A stretch of DNA of 7,135 nt from Acidobacteriota bacterium (GCA_016201185.1 JACQDG010000145.1:1-7135), one strand, 5' to 3'; shown: positions 1 through 5,871, counted from the stretch's first letter. A program made the numbers and translations. The notes: generated from the sequence alone by a model not told the origin.

Positions 1-1043
1 ATGTGGCCCTGGTGCTGCACACCAGCGGCACCACCAGCCGTCCCAAGCGGGCGCCGCTCACCCACGCCAACCTGACCGTTTCCGCGAAAAATATTGCTGA
101 GACCTATAAGCTGGCGCCTTCCGACGTCTCGCTCTGCGTGATGCCGCTCTTCCACGTGCACGGGCTGGTGGGCTCAACGCTGGCGACTTTCTATTCGGGC
201 GGGGCGGTGGCAGTTCCGCCGACGTTCAACGCGCTCGCATTTTGGCCGCTGGTCAGCGCCCACCGGGTCACCTGGTATTCAGCGGTGCCGACCATTCATC
301 AAATGCTGCTGGCGCGGGCGAAAGAAGGCGCCCGGCCGGCTGGAGCCGAAGGACTGCGGTTCATCCGGTCGTGCAGCTCGGCGCTGGCCCCGGCTGCGAT
401 GACCGCACTGGAAGCCCGCTTCGGCGCGCCGGTGATCGAGGCCTACGGTATGACGGAAGCCGCCCACCAGATGGCGTCGAACCCTTTGCCGCCCGGGGAG
501 CGCCGGCCCGGATCGGTGGGGCGGGGAACGGGCGTGCAAATTGCCATCCTCGACGAGGCGGGAAACGCGCTCGAGCCGGGCCGCTCGGGCGAGGTGGCGA
601 TCCGCGGCGACAACGTCATCAGCGGTTACGAAGACAATCCCGAAGCCAACGCCGCCTGCTTCACTCGCGGCTGGTTTCGCACCGGCGACGAGGGCGTGCT
701 GGACGCCGGCGGCTACTTGCGCCTGGTGAGTCGGATCAAGGAGCTGATCGTGCGGGGCGGGGAGAAGATCGCTCCGCGGGAGATCGACGAAGTGCTGGCC
801 CTGCACCCGGCCGTGGCCGAGGTGGTGTGCTTCGGCGTGCCCCATAAAGTGTATGGCGAAGAGGTAGCGGCAGCGGTGGTGCTGAAGGGCCCGGCTGCCG
901 AGGCCGAGCTGATCGCCCACTGCCGGGCCCACCTGGCGGACTTCAAGTGTCCCAAGACGATCCACCTGGTGAAGAGCATTCCCCGCACCGCCTCCGGAAA
1001 GCTGCAGCGGCGAACGGTGGCGGCGGCCTTCCAGTCATCATGA
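1..1043 (+). CDS. AMP-forming acyl-CoA ligase, oxalate-CoA ligase (AAE3/Pcs60)-like, 5' end missing
   Basis: This is the C-terminal 346 residues or so of an adenylate-forming (ANL) ligase. The reading frame is already open at the left edge, and the GTG at 3 is an internal valine rather than a start. Visible motifs, numbered from that codon, are the phosphate loop HTSGTTSRPK at residues 6-15, the adenylate-binding YGMTEA at 148-153, TGD at 227-229, the hinge and core RIKELIVRGGEKI at 244-256, and PRTASGK ending in the catalytic lysine K333. The TSGTTSRPK loop, PLFHVHGL, TWYSAVPTIHQ, RSCSSALAP and SNPLPPG stretches resemble the oxalyl-CoA synthetase branch (plant AAE3, yeast Pcs60), which makes oxalyl-CoA from oxalate, ATP and CoA. 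Members have about 515 residues, so roughly 165 are missing. The stop overlaps the next start (ATGA), indicating an operon. The ligase class is near certain. The oxalate substrate is an inference, and another short or medium-chain acid is possible. Confidence 0.93.
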   Translation, partial: VALVLHTSGTTSRPKRAPLTHANLTVSAKNIAETYKLAPSDVSLCVMPLFHVHGLVGSTLATFYSGGAVAVPPTFNALAFWPLVSAHRVTWYSAVPTIHQMLLARAKEGARPAGAEGLRFIRSCSSALAPAAMTALEARFGAPVIEAYGMTEAAHQMASNPLPPGERRPGSVGRGTGVQIAILDEAGNALEPGRSGEVAIRGDNVISGYEDNPEANAACFTRGWFRTGDEGVLDAGGYLRLVSRIKELIVRGGEKIAPREIDEVLALHPAVAEVVCFGVPHKVYGEEVAAAVVLKGPAAEAELIAHCRAHLADFKCPKTIHLVKSIPRTASGKLQRRTVAAAFQSS

Positions 1044-2017
1044 AATTCGCCATTTTTGGGGCCGGGGCAATCGGGGCGTTCGTGGGGGCGAGACTCGCCG
1101 CGGCGGGCGAGGAGGTGGCGCTGATTGCGCGCGGCGCCCATGGTCAGGCGATGCGGGCTCGCGGGGTCACCGTGCGCAGCCCGCAAGGGGATTTCGTCGC
1201 CCGGCCGGCGGTGGCCGAGGACCCGGCCGAGGTGGGGCCGGCGGACGCAGTCTTCCTGGCCGTAAAGGCGCACAGCTTGCCGGCGGCAGCCGAGCGGGTG
1301 GGGCCGCTGTTAGGTCCGGAGACACCGGTTGTCTTCGCCCAGAACGGCATTCCCTGGTGGTACTTCCTGCGCCACGGCGGGGAGTGGGAGGGAACGCGGC
1401 TCGAATCGGTGGACCCGGGAGGCCGCATCGCCGCAGCCATCGAGGCCCGCCGTGTGATCGGATGCGTGGTCTACTGCTCGACCAGCGTGGCCGAGCCCGG
1501 GGTGATCGAGCACATCGAAGGGAATCGCTTTGCCATCGGCGAGCTGGAGGGAGGCGTCAGCGACCGCTGCCGGCGCATTGCCGAGGCGTTTCAGCGGGCG
1601 GGGCTGAAATGCCCCATCCGCACGCGGATCCGGCACGACCTGTGGGTGAAGGCGATCGGCAACGCGGCGGTGAATCCGATCAGCGCCCTCACCCGCGCCC
1701 CGCTGGGAGAAATCCTGGAAAACAGAGAGACCCGCGCCCTCGTCCGCCAGGTGATGGAAGAAAGCGCCGCGGTGGCGGCACGGCTCGGCGTGGAGCTCGA
1801 CATCAGCATAGAGCAGCGCCTGGCCGGTGTGGGCGCGATCGGCGAGCACAAGACCTCCATGCTGCAGGACCTGGAAGCGGGCCGCCCGCTGGAGCTCGAA
1901 GCGATAACCGGGGTCCTCGTCGAGCTGGCCGACAAGCTGGGGATGGCCCTTCCTGCGACCCGCGCCGTCTACGCTTGCACCAAGTTGCTGGCGCAAAGCG
2001 TACTGCCGACCGGCTAG
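1040..2017 (+). CDS. panE: 2-dehydropantoate 2-reductase (ketopantoate reductase) family protein
   Basis: A 325-residue NADPH-dependent reductase of the PanE/ApbA family. PanE reduces 2-dehydropantoate to pantoate in pantothenate and CoA synthesis. The N-terminal Rossmann motif GAGAIG is at residues 7-12, followed by VKAHS (K76) and AQNG. The C-terminal helical domain has K204, N208 and N212 in WVKAIGNAAVNPISAL, the same 4+4 spacing as K176/N180/N184 of the E. coli enzyme. E285 in LELEAITG aligns with E. coli E256. The start chosen is the ATG at 1040, because the Rossmann fold begins at once and the codon overlaps the ligase stop as ATGA. An in-frame ATG at 947 would only add residues read from the ligase gene. 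The length is slightly above E. coli PanE (303). Many bacteria carry several paralogues acting on other 2-oxo acids, so coupling to the ligase leaves the true substrate open. The TAG stop lies in the terminal repeat of a downstream foldback element. Confidence 0.9.
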   Translation: MKFAIFGAGAIGAFVGARLAAAGEEVALIARGAHGQAMRARGVTVRSPQGDFVARPAVAEDPAEVGPADAVFLAVKAHSLPAAAERVGPLLGPETPVVFAQNGIPWWYFLRHGGEWEGTRLESVDPGGRIAAAIEARRVIGCVVYCSTSVAEPGVIEHIEGNRFAIGELEGGVSDRCRRIAEAFQRAGLKCPIRTRIRHDLWVKAIGNAAVNPISALTRAPLGEILENRETRALVRQVMEESAAVAARLGVELDISIEQRLAGVGAIGEHKTSMLQDLEAGRPLELEAITGVLVELADKLGMALPATRAVYACTKLLAQSVLPTG

Positions 2018-2136
2018 TGTGGTGTCCCATGCAAACCTTGACAACCGCTCCCTACGGTCGCGGCTCGAAAGCTGTTGCTGAGCCGCGACCGTAGGGAGCG
2101 GTGGCTGTAAACTATTACGCGGGCCGGCACACTAGC
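2013..2136. mobile_element. MITE-like foldback element (non-autonomous, no ORF)
   Basis: A 124-bp unit bounded by inverted repeats. GCTAGTGTG at 2013-2021 is the exact reverse complement of 2128-2136, and the similarity extends to 16 bp (13/16 matches; 2013-2028 against 2121-2136). Inside is a perfect 23-bp inverted repeat (2044-2066 and 2080-2102), so nearly the whole unit can fold into one long hairpin with small bulges. Both ends contain CTAG, which could be a duplicated CTAG or TA target site as left by IS5- or IS630-type transposases; that family link is inferred. The panE stop codon (2015-2017) falls in the left repeat. The element may also act as a transcription terminator or barrier for the ligase-panE operon, although no U-tract follows. 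It has no coding capacity. Confidence 0.6.
2044..2102. repeat. Perfect 23-bp inverted repeat, 13-nt loop
   Basis: Arms at 2044-2066 and 2080-2102 are exactly complementary over 23 bp, with the loop at 2067-2079. Each arm contains CTACGGTCGCGGCTC or its complement. I recall closely similar CCGCTCCCT-ACGGTCGCGGCTC palindromes recurring between genes in Acidobacteriota genomes, but could not verify this here. It is the core of the foldback element at 2013-2136. Confidence 0.85.
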
Positions 2137-2310
2137 GCCGTGCCCGGGCATCCTCAGGTGATGCGCCCAATGCAGGTAAGGGAAGCGTAACCATTCTCAA
2201 AGTCGCCTTGTCCGTCTTCGGAAAATTCTGACTTAGCCTTGGGAATTCTCCTAGGCCTGTATCGGCAGAAACCACTCCCCCTACCGACATGGCTTGCGGG
2301 AAACACAACA

Positions 2311-2374
2311 TTTTGGGGTTTTTTTGTTCGGCCCACATGGCGTGAGAAAGTCCTTCGCCCGGAAAACCCCAAGG
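2311..2374. repeat. Inverted repeat with G4/T7 arm
   Basis: TTGGGGTTTT at 2313-2322 is exactly complementary to AAAACCCCAA at 2363-2372. G-T pairs extend the stem to 14 positions (2311-2324 with 2361-2374) around a 36-nt loop. It ends just before the predicted flp promoter, so it would not be in that transcript. It could end transcription arriving from upstream or belong to a small RNA. Neither strand has a U-tract after the stem, so a classical terminator is not supported. Confidence 0.4.
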
Positions 2375-2380
2375 TGCGCC

Positions 2381-2409
2381 TTGACTAGGTAGTACGCGCG
2401 AATTATCTT
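2381..2409 (+). promoter_or_regulatory. Predicted sigma70-type promoter for the flp pilin gene
   Basis: TTGACT at 2381-2386 (5/6 to TTGACA) is separated by exactly 17 bp from TATCTT at 2404-2409 (4/6 to TATAAT). It lies in the less GC-rich upstream region. Transcription would begin near 2416 and leave a leader of about 87 nt before the pilin start. It is assigned on consensus and spacing alone. Confidence 0.55.
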
Positions 2410-2490
2410 TAATAGGCTACAAAAGGGGTCCGAAAACTTAGAAGTCAAAGGGTTCCCCGTCTCTAAACGCAATAATCGATGGCCCCAGGA

Positions 2491-2497
2491 AAGGAGG
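2491..2497 (+). promoter_or_regulatory. Strong Shine-Dalgarno that fixes the flp start
   Basis: AAGGAGG ends 5 nt before the ATG at 2503. It selects that start over the in-frame ATG at 2479, which lies upstream of this site and would put it inside the coding sequence. Confidence 0.85.
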
Positions 2498-2502
2498 ACG
2501 TA

Positions 2503-2709
2503 ATGACTCAACTCGCCATTCTCGCCAAGCGGTTCGTGCGGGAGCGGGAGGGGGTGGATTTGCTGGAATACTCCCTGTTGTTGGGCTTCCTCGCCCTGGC
2601 GGCAGCGGCGATATTCAACATGGCCGGGTCCGTGAAAGAAATCTCGAAGATTAACAGCGAGCACCTGTCTAACGCGGCAATGGCGGCCAGAAATGCAGCA
2701 GGGAGCTAA
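2503..2709 (+). CDS. Flp/Fap-type pilin prepilin subunit
   Basis: A 68-residue precursor of a Flp (type IVb, Tad system) pilin, the small subunit that polymerises into adhesive pili outside the cell. The leader is basic (K9, R10, R13, R15) and ends at G17. The sequence G17-V-D-L-L-E-Y matches the Flp prepilin-peptidase site, with cleavage after the glycine and Glu-Tyr at mature positions 5-6. A hydrophobic segment of about 20 residues follows (SLLLGFLALAAAAIFNMAG), then a short polar C-terminus. The mature protein would have 51 residues, normal for the family. The start is fixed by AAGGAGG at 2491-2497. No tad, cpa or rcp assembly genes lie in the window, so this is an isolated pilin gene with its own promoter. 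Its assembly machinery would be encoded elsewhere, or the product may instead be a pseudopilin or small membrane peptide. Confidence 0.88.
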   Translation: MTQLAILAKRFVREREGVDLLEYSLLLGFLALAAAAIFNMAGSVKEISKINSEHLSNAAMAARNAAGS

Positions 2710-2786
2710 ACAGGGCGTCATAGGTATTTGCGCATCCGCTCCGTCGAAGAGGACCCCCGTTCGCCGGATGTTCGGCTCTGTTTAGC
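2705..2786. repeat. Inverted repeat across the flp stop codon
   Basis: GCTAAACAG at 2705-2713 is exactly complementary to CTGTTTAGC at 2778-2786, extending to 12 positions with one G-T pair (2705-2716 with 2775-2786). Inside, CATCCG (2733-2738) can pair with CGGATG (2765-2770). The structure contains the flp TAA and fills most of the gap between two convergent genes, so it may protect or terminate their 3' ends. No T-run follows the stem, so the terminator role is only inferred. Confidence 0.45.
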
Positions 2787-2817
2787 GCGGAGCCGGAATC
2801 CGTCCCGCGTGCCACGA

Positions 2818-3387
2818 TCATTTTGCGGCGGCCAGGGACTCGGTGGGCCGCGGGGGATGAGCCCAGTCGAGGGGGCCGCTGGCGAACCGGTGCTTCAGCC
2901 GCCCCAGCACCACGTCCCAGGCTTCGACGAAGTAGTTATAGACCTTGTCCCACTGCTCTCCCTCGCCCCACCCGAGCTCGGTGAAATGGACCCGGACCTT
3001 CCTGGGCCCCAGCTCTTCAAAGCGCAGGAACACAAGGGTGTGAAGGCCGCTGTTGCGGATATCCGGAAACTGCGGCGGCGCGCCCCAGGTGAAGGCGAGC
3101 GACTTCATCGGAACGATGCTGTGGACCTGGCAGCCCTCGGCCCCGCGCAAGCCCTGGGGCTGGTCGGGAAAGAAATAGAGTTCATACGCGCCGCCCAGCC
3201 TGGCCTCAATATTCGCCTGGGGGGCGAAAAACGTCGCCGCGCCGTCACTGGTTGTCCAGGCCTTCCACACTTCGGCCAGGGAAGCATCCACCACGACTTG
3301 TTTCCGTATGACCCGCTCCTCCGCAAGCGCGCACATGGCGAAACAGGAAAAGGCTGCCGCGAGAAGGACGAGCTTTTCGAATAGCAT
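2818..3387 (-). CDS. Exported SRPBCC/AHSA1-like domain protein
   Basis: A 189-residue protein with an N-terminal signal peptide: a lysine at position 5, a hydrophobic run LVLLAAAFSCFAMCALA, and a likely signal peptidase I site after A-L-A at residue 22. The rest is one SRPBCC (START-like) domain of the AHSA1/Hsp90-ATPase-activator C-terminal type. It opens with VIRKQVVVDASLAEVWKAWT, then TFFAPQANIEARLGGAYELYF, SLAFTWGAP, VRVHFTELGWGEG and a C-terminal helix YNYFVEAWDVVLGRLKHRF. Such domains form a deep hydrophobic ligand cavity, and most family members are cytoplasmic. The start at 3387 is preceded by AAGGAG with 7-nt spacing. The frame stays open upstream to 3624, but that part reads backwards through the tRNA gene and is not protein. 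It is convergent with flp and divergent from the tRNA. The ligand and role are unknown. Confidence 0.82.
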   Translation of the reverse strand: MLFEKLVLLAAAFSCFAMCALAEERVIRKQVVVDASLAEVWKAWTTSDGAATFFAPQANIEARLGGAYELYFFPDQPQGLRGAEGCQVHSIVPMKSLAFTWGAPPQFPDIRNSGLHTLVFLRFEELGPRKVRVHFTELGWGEGEQWDKVYNYFVEAWDVVLGRLKHRFASGPLDWAHPPRPTESLAAAK

Positions 3388-3394
3388 TCTAATT

Positions 3395-3400
3395 CTCCTT
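3395..3400 (-). promoter_or_regulatory. Shine-Dalgarno that fixes the SRPBCC protein start
   Basis: On the minus strand this reads AAGGAG, 7 nt before the ATG at 3387. It selects that start over in-frame start codons further upstream that would translate antisense to the tRNA gene. Confidence 0.8.
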
Positions 3401-3479
3401 GCTGGTACATAGGGATAATGCGCGGGCGTAGAATTTTTCGCTGACTTAATTTCGGGCGGACCTGTGACCGGCGCGGCTA

Positions 3480-3511
3480 TTGACGACGACGGGCGTTGGT
3501 GGGAGCATAGA
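3480..3511 (+). promoter_or_regulatory. Possible promoter of tRNA-Arg
   Basis: TTGACG at 3480-3485 is a 5/6 match to a -35 box and sits at the expected distance from the tRNA. The best -10 candidate, CATAGA at 3506-3511, is weak and 20 bp away, longer than ideal. Transcription would start just before the mature 5' end at 3525. Confidence 0.35.
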
Positions 3512-3524
3512 AACAGTTGCACGT

Positions 3525-3601
3525 GCGCCTGTAGCTCAGCTGGATAGAGCGTCTGCCTCCGGAGCAGAAGGTCGGTGGTTCGAGTCCACTCAGGCGTACC
3601 A
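3525..3601 (+). tRNA. tRNA-Arg (anticodon CCG)
   Basis: A complete 77-base cloverleaf including an encoded CCA end. The acceptor arm is GCGCCTG paired with CAGGCGT (first pair G-U). The D-stem is GCTC/GAGC. The anticodon stem TCTGC/GCAGA closes the loop CTCCGGA, with anticodon CCG at 3559-3561 reading CGG arginine codons. The variable loop is AGGTC, the T-stem GGTGG/CCACT (one G-U), and the T-loop TTCGAGT. The discriminator base is A, followed by CCA. It stands alone between divergent SRPBCC and co-directional dehydrogenase genes. No clear terminator follows it. Confidence 0.97.
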
Positions 3602-3732
3602 GCCCCTCCTCGAAAATTCAACAACTTCCGCCACGCGCCCGGCTGCAGTGGATTGCTTGAGGGGTATTCTATATGAATCGACTGTAGAGCGCAGTCTATT
3701 GGGCGCGCACTGCGGATTGCCTGAAAAAGATC
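3602..3732 (+). promoter_or_regulatory. Leader between tRNA-Arg and the PQQ dehydrogenase with alternative hairpins
   Basis: No clear promoter or terminator is visible. Three segments can pair in mutually exclusive ways: GACTG/CAGTC (3680-3684 with 3692-3696), CGCAGT/ACTGCG (3690-3695 with 3709-3714) and GCAGTG/CACTGC (3645-3650 with 3708-3713). An 11-mer GGATTGCYTGA occurs at 3650-3660 and again at 3714-3724 (10/11 identical). The second copy lies just before the weak ribosome binding region of the dehydrogenase. A regulatory leader is possible but unproven. Confidence 0.3.
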
Positions 3733-5871
3733 ATGTCTAGGACGAAATTCTTGTTCGCGTTGGCGCCGTTGCTATTGCAACTCGCTGCCGATAGCCCAAA
3801 CCAACCACGCGGCGTTCCGACGGGGCGCTATCGAGACTGGAAGGTTTACGGCGGCGGGCCGGACAACATCCGCTATTCCGCGCTCGACCAAATCAACCGC
3901 GACAATGTCGGCGGGCTCGAGATCGCCTGGACCTTCGACACGGGAGACGCTTTCCCCGACTCGGAAATGCAGTGCAACCCGATCTTCATCCATGGCGTTC
4001 TTTTTGCGACCACACCGAAGCTCCGTGTCATTGCTCTTGACGCCGCGACGGGGAAGCTCCGCTGGAGCTTCGACCCGAACGAGGGCAGGAAAGTTTACGG
4101 TAAATTGCGCAATCGAGGGGTCGCATACTGGGAGGATGGCGAGGATCAGCGCGTCTATTTCGTCGCCCGCCACTATCTCTATGCTCTGGAAGCCCAGACG
4201 GGCAAGGCCGTTTCCAGCTTTGGAGATTCGGGCAGTGTGGATCTCAGGCAGGGGCTAGGCCGGCCTCCCCAGGACATTTTCATCACGGCCTCTAGCCCCG
4301 GAGTGGTGTACAAGGACCTGCTCATCCTCGGCAGCCTTGTCAGCGAGACTTTGCCTTCAGCTCCCGGGTATATCCGCGCTTATGACGTTCGCACAGGGAA
4401 GCTTCGCTGGACCTTCCATACGATCCCCCACCCTGGCGAGTTTGGTTACGAGACCTGGCCGAAGGATGCCTGGAAATACAGCGGCGGGGCGAACAGTTGG
4501 GCCGGCATGAGCGTGGATCAAGAGCGTGGCCTGGTATTCGCTTCCACCGGCTCCGCCGCCTTCGACTTCTATGGAGCCAACCGGCATGGCGACAACTTGT
4601 TCGCAAACTCTGTGATCGCGCTCAAGGCCGAAACAGGGGAGCGCGTCTGGCATTTCCAAGCCGTGCGGCACGACGTTTGGGACCGCGACTTCCCCGCTCC
4701 ACCGAGTCTGGTAACTGTGAAGCGGAACGGACACCTGGTGGATGCGGTGGTGCAAATCACGAAGTCCGGGCACGTATTTGTATTCGAGCGGGAAAGCGGG
4801 AAGCCGCTCTTTCCGATCGAATATCGCCCGGTCCCGCCGTCAGAGGTGGAAGGAGAGATTCTGGCGAAGAACCAGCCCTTCCCCCTTAAGCCGCCGCCCT
4901 TTGCACGACAGGTTTTCACCGAGGAGATGGTGACGAAGCGAACGCCGGAAGCGCGCCAGGCTGTGTTAGACCGGCTGCGAAAGGTCCACACCGGAGGTCC
5001 GTTTGAGCCTCCCAGCCTTGAGGGCGCCGTGGTTTTCCCCGGCTTCGATGGCGGCGGCGAGTGGGGCGGAGCCGCTTTCGATCCGGAGACAGGGCTTCTC
5101 TACATGAACTCCAATGAAATGGCCTGGATTCTGAGGCTCGTCGGGCAGCCGAAGGCCAAAGGCCGGCCCAGCGGCCGAAATCTCTACCTCAGAAAGTGTG
5201 CCAGCTGCCACCGTCAGGATTTGGGTGGGACTCCTCCGGAGGTCCCTTCTCTGGTCCGAATTGGCGACAAGTATACGGAAAGCGAAATCGCTACGATCAT
5301 CCGCAGCGGAAGCGGCCGGATGCCCGGGTTTGCCTATTTGAAGAAGGCAGGCGTTCAGGCGATCGCGCGCCACCTTGTATCCGGCAAGGACAGCGGGTTG
5401 GTGACAGAGACCAAGAGTCTATTTCCACTCGAGCAGAAGTACACCATGGACGGCTATAACAAGTTCCTTGACCCTGATGGGTATCCTGCCGTCGAGCCTC
5501 CGTGGGGCACGCTGAATGCCATCAACCTGGATACGGGTGAAATCGCTTGGAAGATCCCGCTAGGGGAGTTTCCGGAACTGGCCGCAAGGGGGATCCGCAA
5601 CACGGGAAGCGAGAATTACGGGGGCCCTCTCGTAACCGCCGGCGGCCTTCTCTTCATTGGCGCCACCATCCATGACAAGAAGTTCCGAGCGCTAGACAAG
5701 GCCACCGGAAAGCTTCTCTGGGAGACCGCGCTGCCGGCGGCCGGCAATGCAACCCCGGCGACCTATGAGGTGGATGGGCGGCAGTTTGTGGTCATTGCGG
5801 CCGGGGGCGGGAAATGGGGCGCCCCCTCGGGAGGAACCTACGTGGCCTTCGCCCTGAAAAGATCCAATTGA
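3733..5871 (+). CDS. Periplasmic PQQ-dependent dehydrogenase (mGDH family) with internal cytochrome c domain
   Basis: A 712-residue secreted quinoprotein. A signal peptide (MSRTKFLFALAPLLLQLAA, cleavage near residue 19) leads into an eight-bladed propeller beginning DWKVYGGGPDNIRYSALDQI. It follows E. coli glucose dehydrogenase (Gcd) closely: RHDVWDRDFPAPP at 312-324 matches the HDLWDMD stretch, TKSGHVFV (K344) matches the PQQ-contacting lysine region, and the end GNATPATYEVDGRQFVVIAAGG matches the Gcd C-terminus. The N-terminal membrane anchor of Gcd is absent. Between FDPETGLLYMNSNEMAWI and SGLVTETK sits a haem c domain, about residues 475-555, with CASCH at 489-493 and probable axial M530 in RMPGF. 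The family oxidises aldoses or alcohols and gives electrons to quinone or cytochrome. Here the fused haem could be the first acceptor. Glucose is the default substrate by homology only. The ribosome binding site is weak (GAAAAAGA). The 3' end overlaps the convergent rsmD frame by 80 bp. Confidence 0.9.
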   Translation: MSRTKFLFALAPLLLQLAADSPNQPRGVPTGRYRDWKVYGGGPDNIRYSALDQINRDNVGGLEIAWTFDTGDAFPDSEMQCNPIFIHGVLFATTPKLRVIALDAATGKLRWSFDPNEGRKVYGKLRNRGVAYWEDGEDQRVYFVARHYLYALEAQTGKAVSSFGDSGSVDLRQGLGRPPQDIFITASSPGVVYKDLLILGSLVSETLPSAPGYIRAYDVRTGKLRWTFHTIPHPGEFGYETWPKDAWKYSGGANSWAGMSVDQERGLVFASTGSAAFDFYGANRHGDNLFANSVIALKAETGERVWHFQAVRHDVWDRDFPAPPSLVTVKRNGHLVDAVVQITKSGHVFVFERESGKPLFPIEYRPVPPSEVEGEILAKNQPFPLKPPPFARQVFTEEMVTKRTPEARQAVLDRLRKVHTGGPFEPPSLEGAVVFPGFDGGGEWGGAAFDPETGLLYMNSNEMAWILRLVGQPKAKGRPSGRNLYLRKCASCHRQDLGGTPPEVPSLVRIGDKYTESEIATIIRSGSGRMPGFAYLKKAGVQAIARHLVSGKDSGLVTETKSLFPLEQKYTMDGYNKFLDPDGYPAVEPPWGTLNAINLDTGEIAWKIPLGEFPELAARGIRNTGSENYGGPLVTAGGLLFIGATIHDKKFRALDKATGKLLWETALPAAGNATPATYEVDGRQFVVIAAGGGKWGAPSGGTYVAFALKRSN

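Larger units (their letters stand above)
2137..2502. other. Non-coding region upstream of the flp gene, less GC-rich than its flanks
   Basis: These 366 bases hold no convincing gene. Short frames on the minus strand lack a ribosome binding site and any recognisable protein feature. The stretch is visibly less GC-rich than the genes on either side. It contains a small hairpin (GCATC at 2148-2152 with GATGC at 2160-2164), a longer inverted repeat around a T7 run (2311-2374), a sigma70-type promoter (2381-2409) and the pilin ribosome binding site. I did not recognise any riboswitch class; in particular, no c-di-GMP-I consensus is seen. Confidence 0.6.

Noticed and set aside
2038..2043. Perfect TTGACA that could be a -35 box
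   Set aside because: The position 17 bp downstream is GC-rich hairpin arm with no -10-like sequence. It lies inside the foldback element.
2148..2164. Hairpin GCATC/GATGC as terminator of the ligase-panE operon
   Set aside because: The stem is only 5 bp and no T-run follows. The much stronger foldback structure lies upstream.
2132..2372. Short minus-strand reading frames in the intergenic region
   Set aside because: They overlap each other in different frames, lack a ribosome binding site, and show no recognisable protein features.
2137..2502. Possible riboswitch (c-di-GMP, glycine or cobalamin) before flp
   Set aside because: I could not match the conserved cores of these classes, and the predicted promoter leaves a leader of only about 87 nt.
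2281..2721. Minus-strand frame of 146 codons opposite flp
   Set aside because: It lies antisense to the well-supported pilin gene and its promoter, with no domain or initiation signal of its own.
2728..3384. Long plus-strand frame opposite the SRPBCC gene
   Set aside because: The minus strand encodes a coherent domain with signal peptide and Shine-Dalgarno. The plus-strand product has none of these and looks like a GC-rich shadow.
3388..3624. N-terminal extension of the SRPBCC protein containing GTPEWTRTTDLLLRRQTLYP
   Set aside because: This stretch is the reverse reading of tRNA-Arg and its leader, a common false extension. AAGGAG at 3395-3400 and the signal peptide support the start at 3387.
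3525..3732. tRNA-Arg as an integration site for a mobile element
   Set aside because: No repeat of the tRNA 3' end and no integrase are visible in the window. Downstream is a chromosomal-type dehydrogenase gene.
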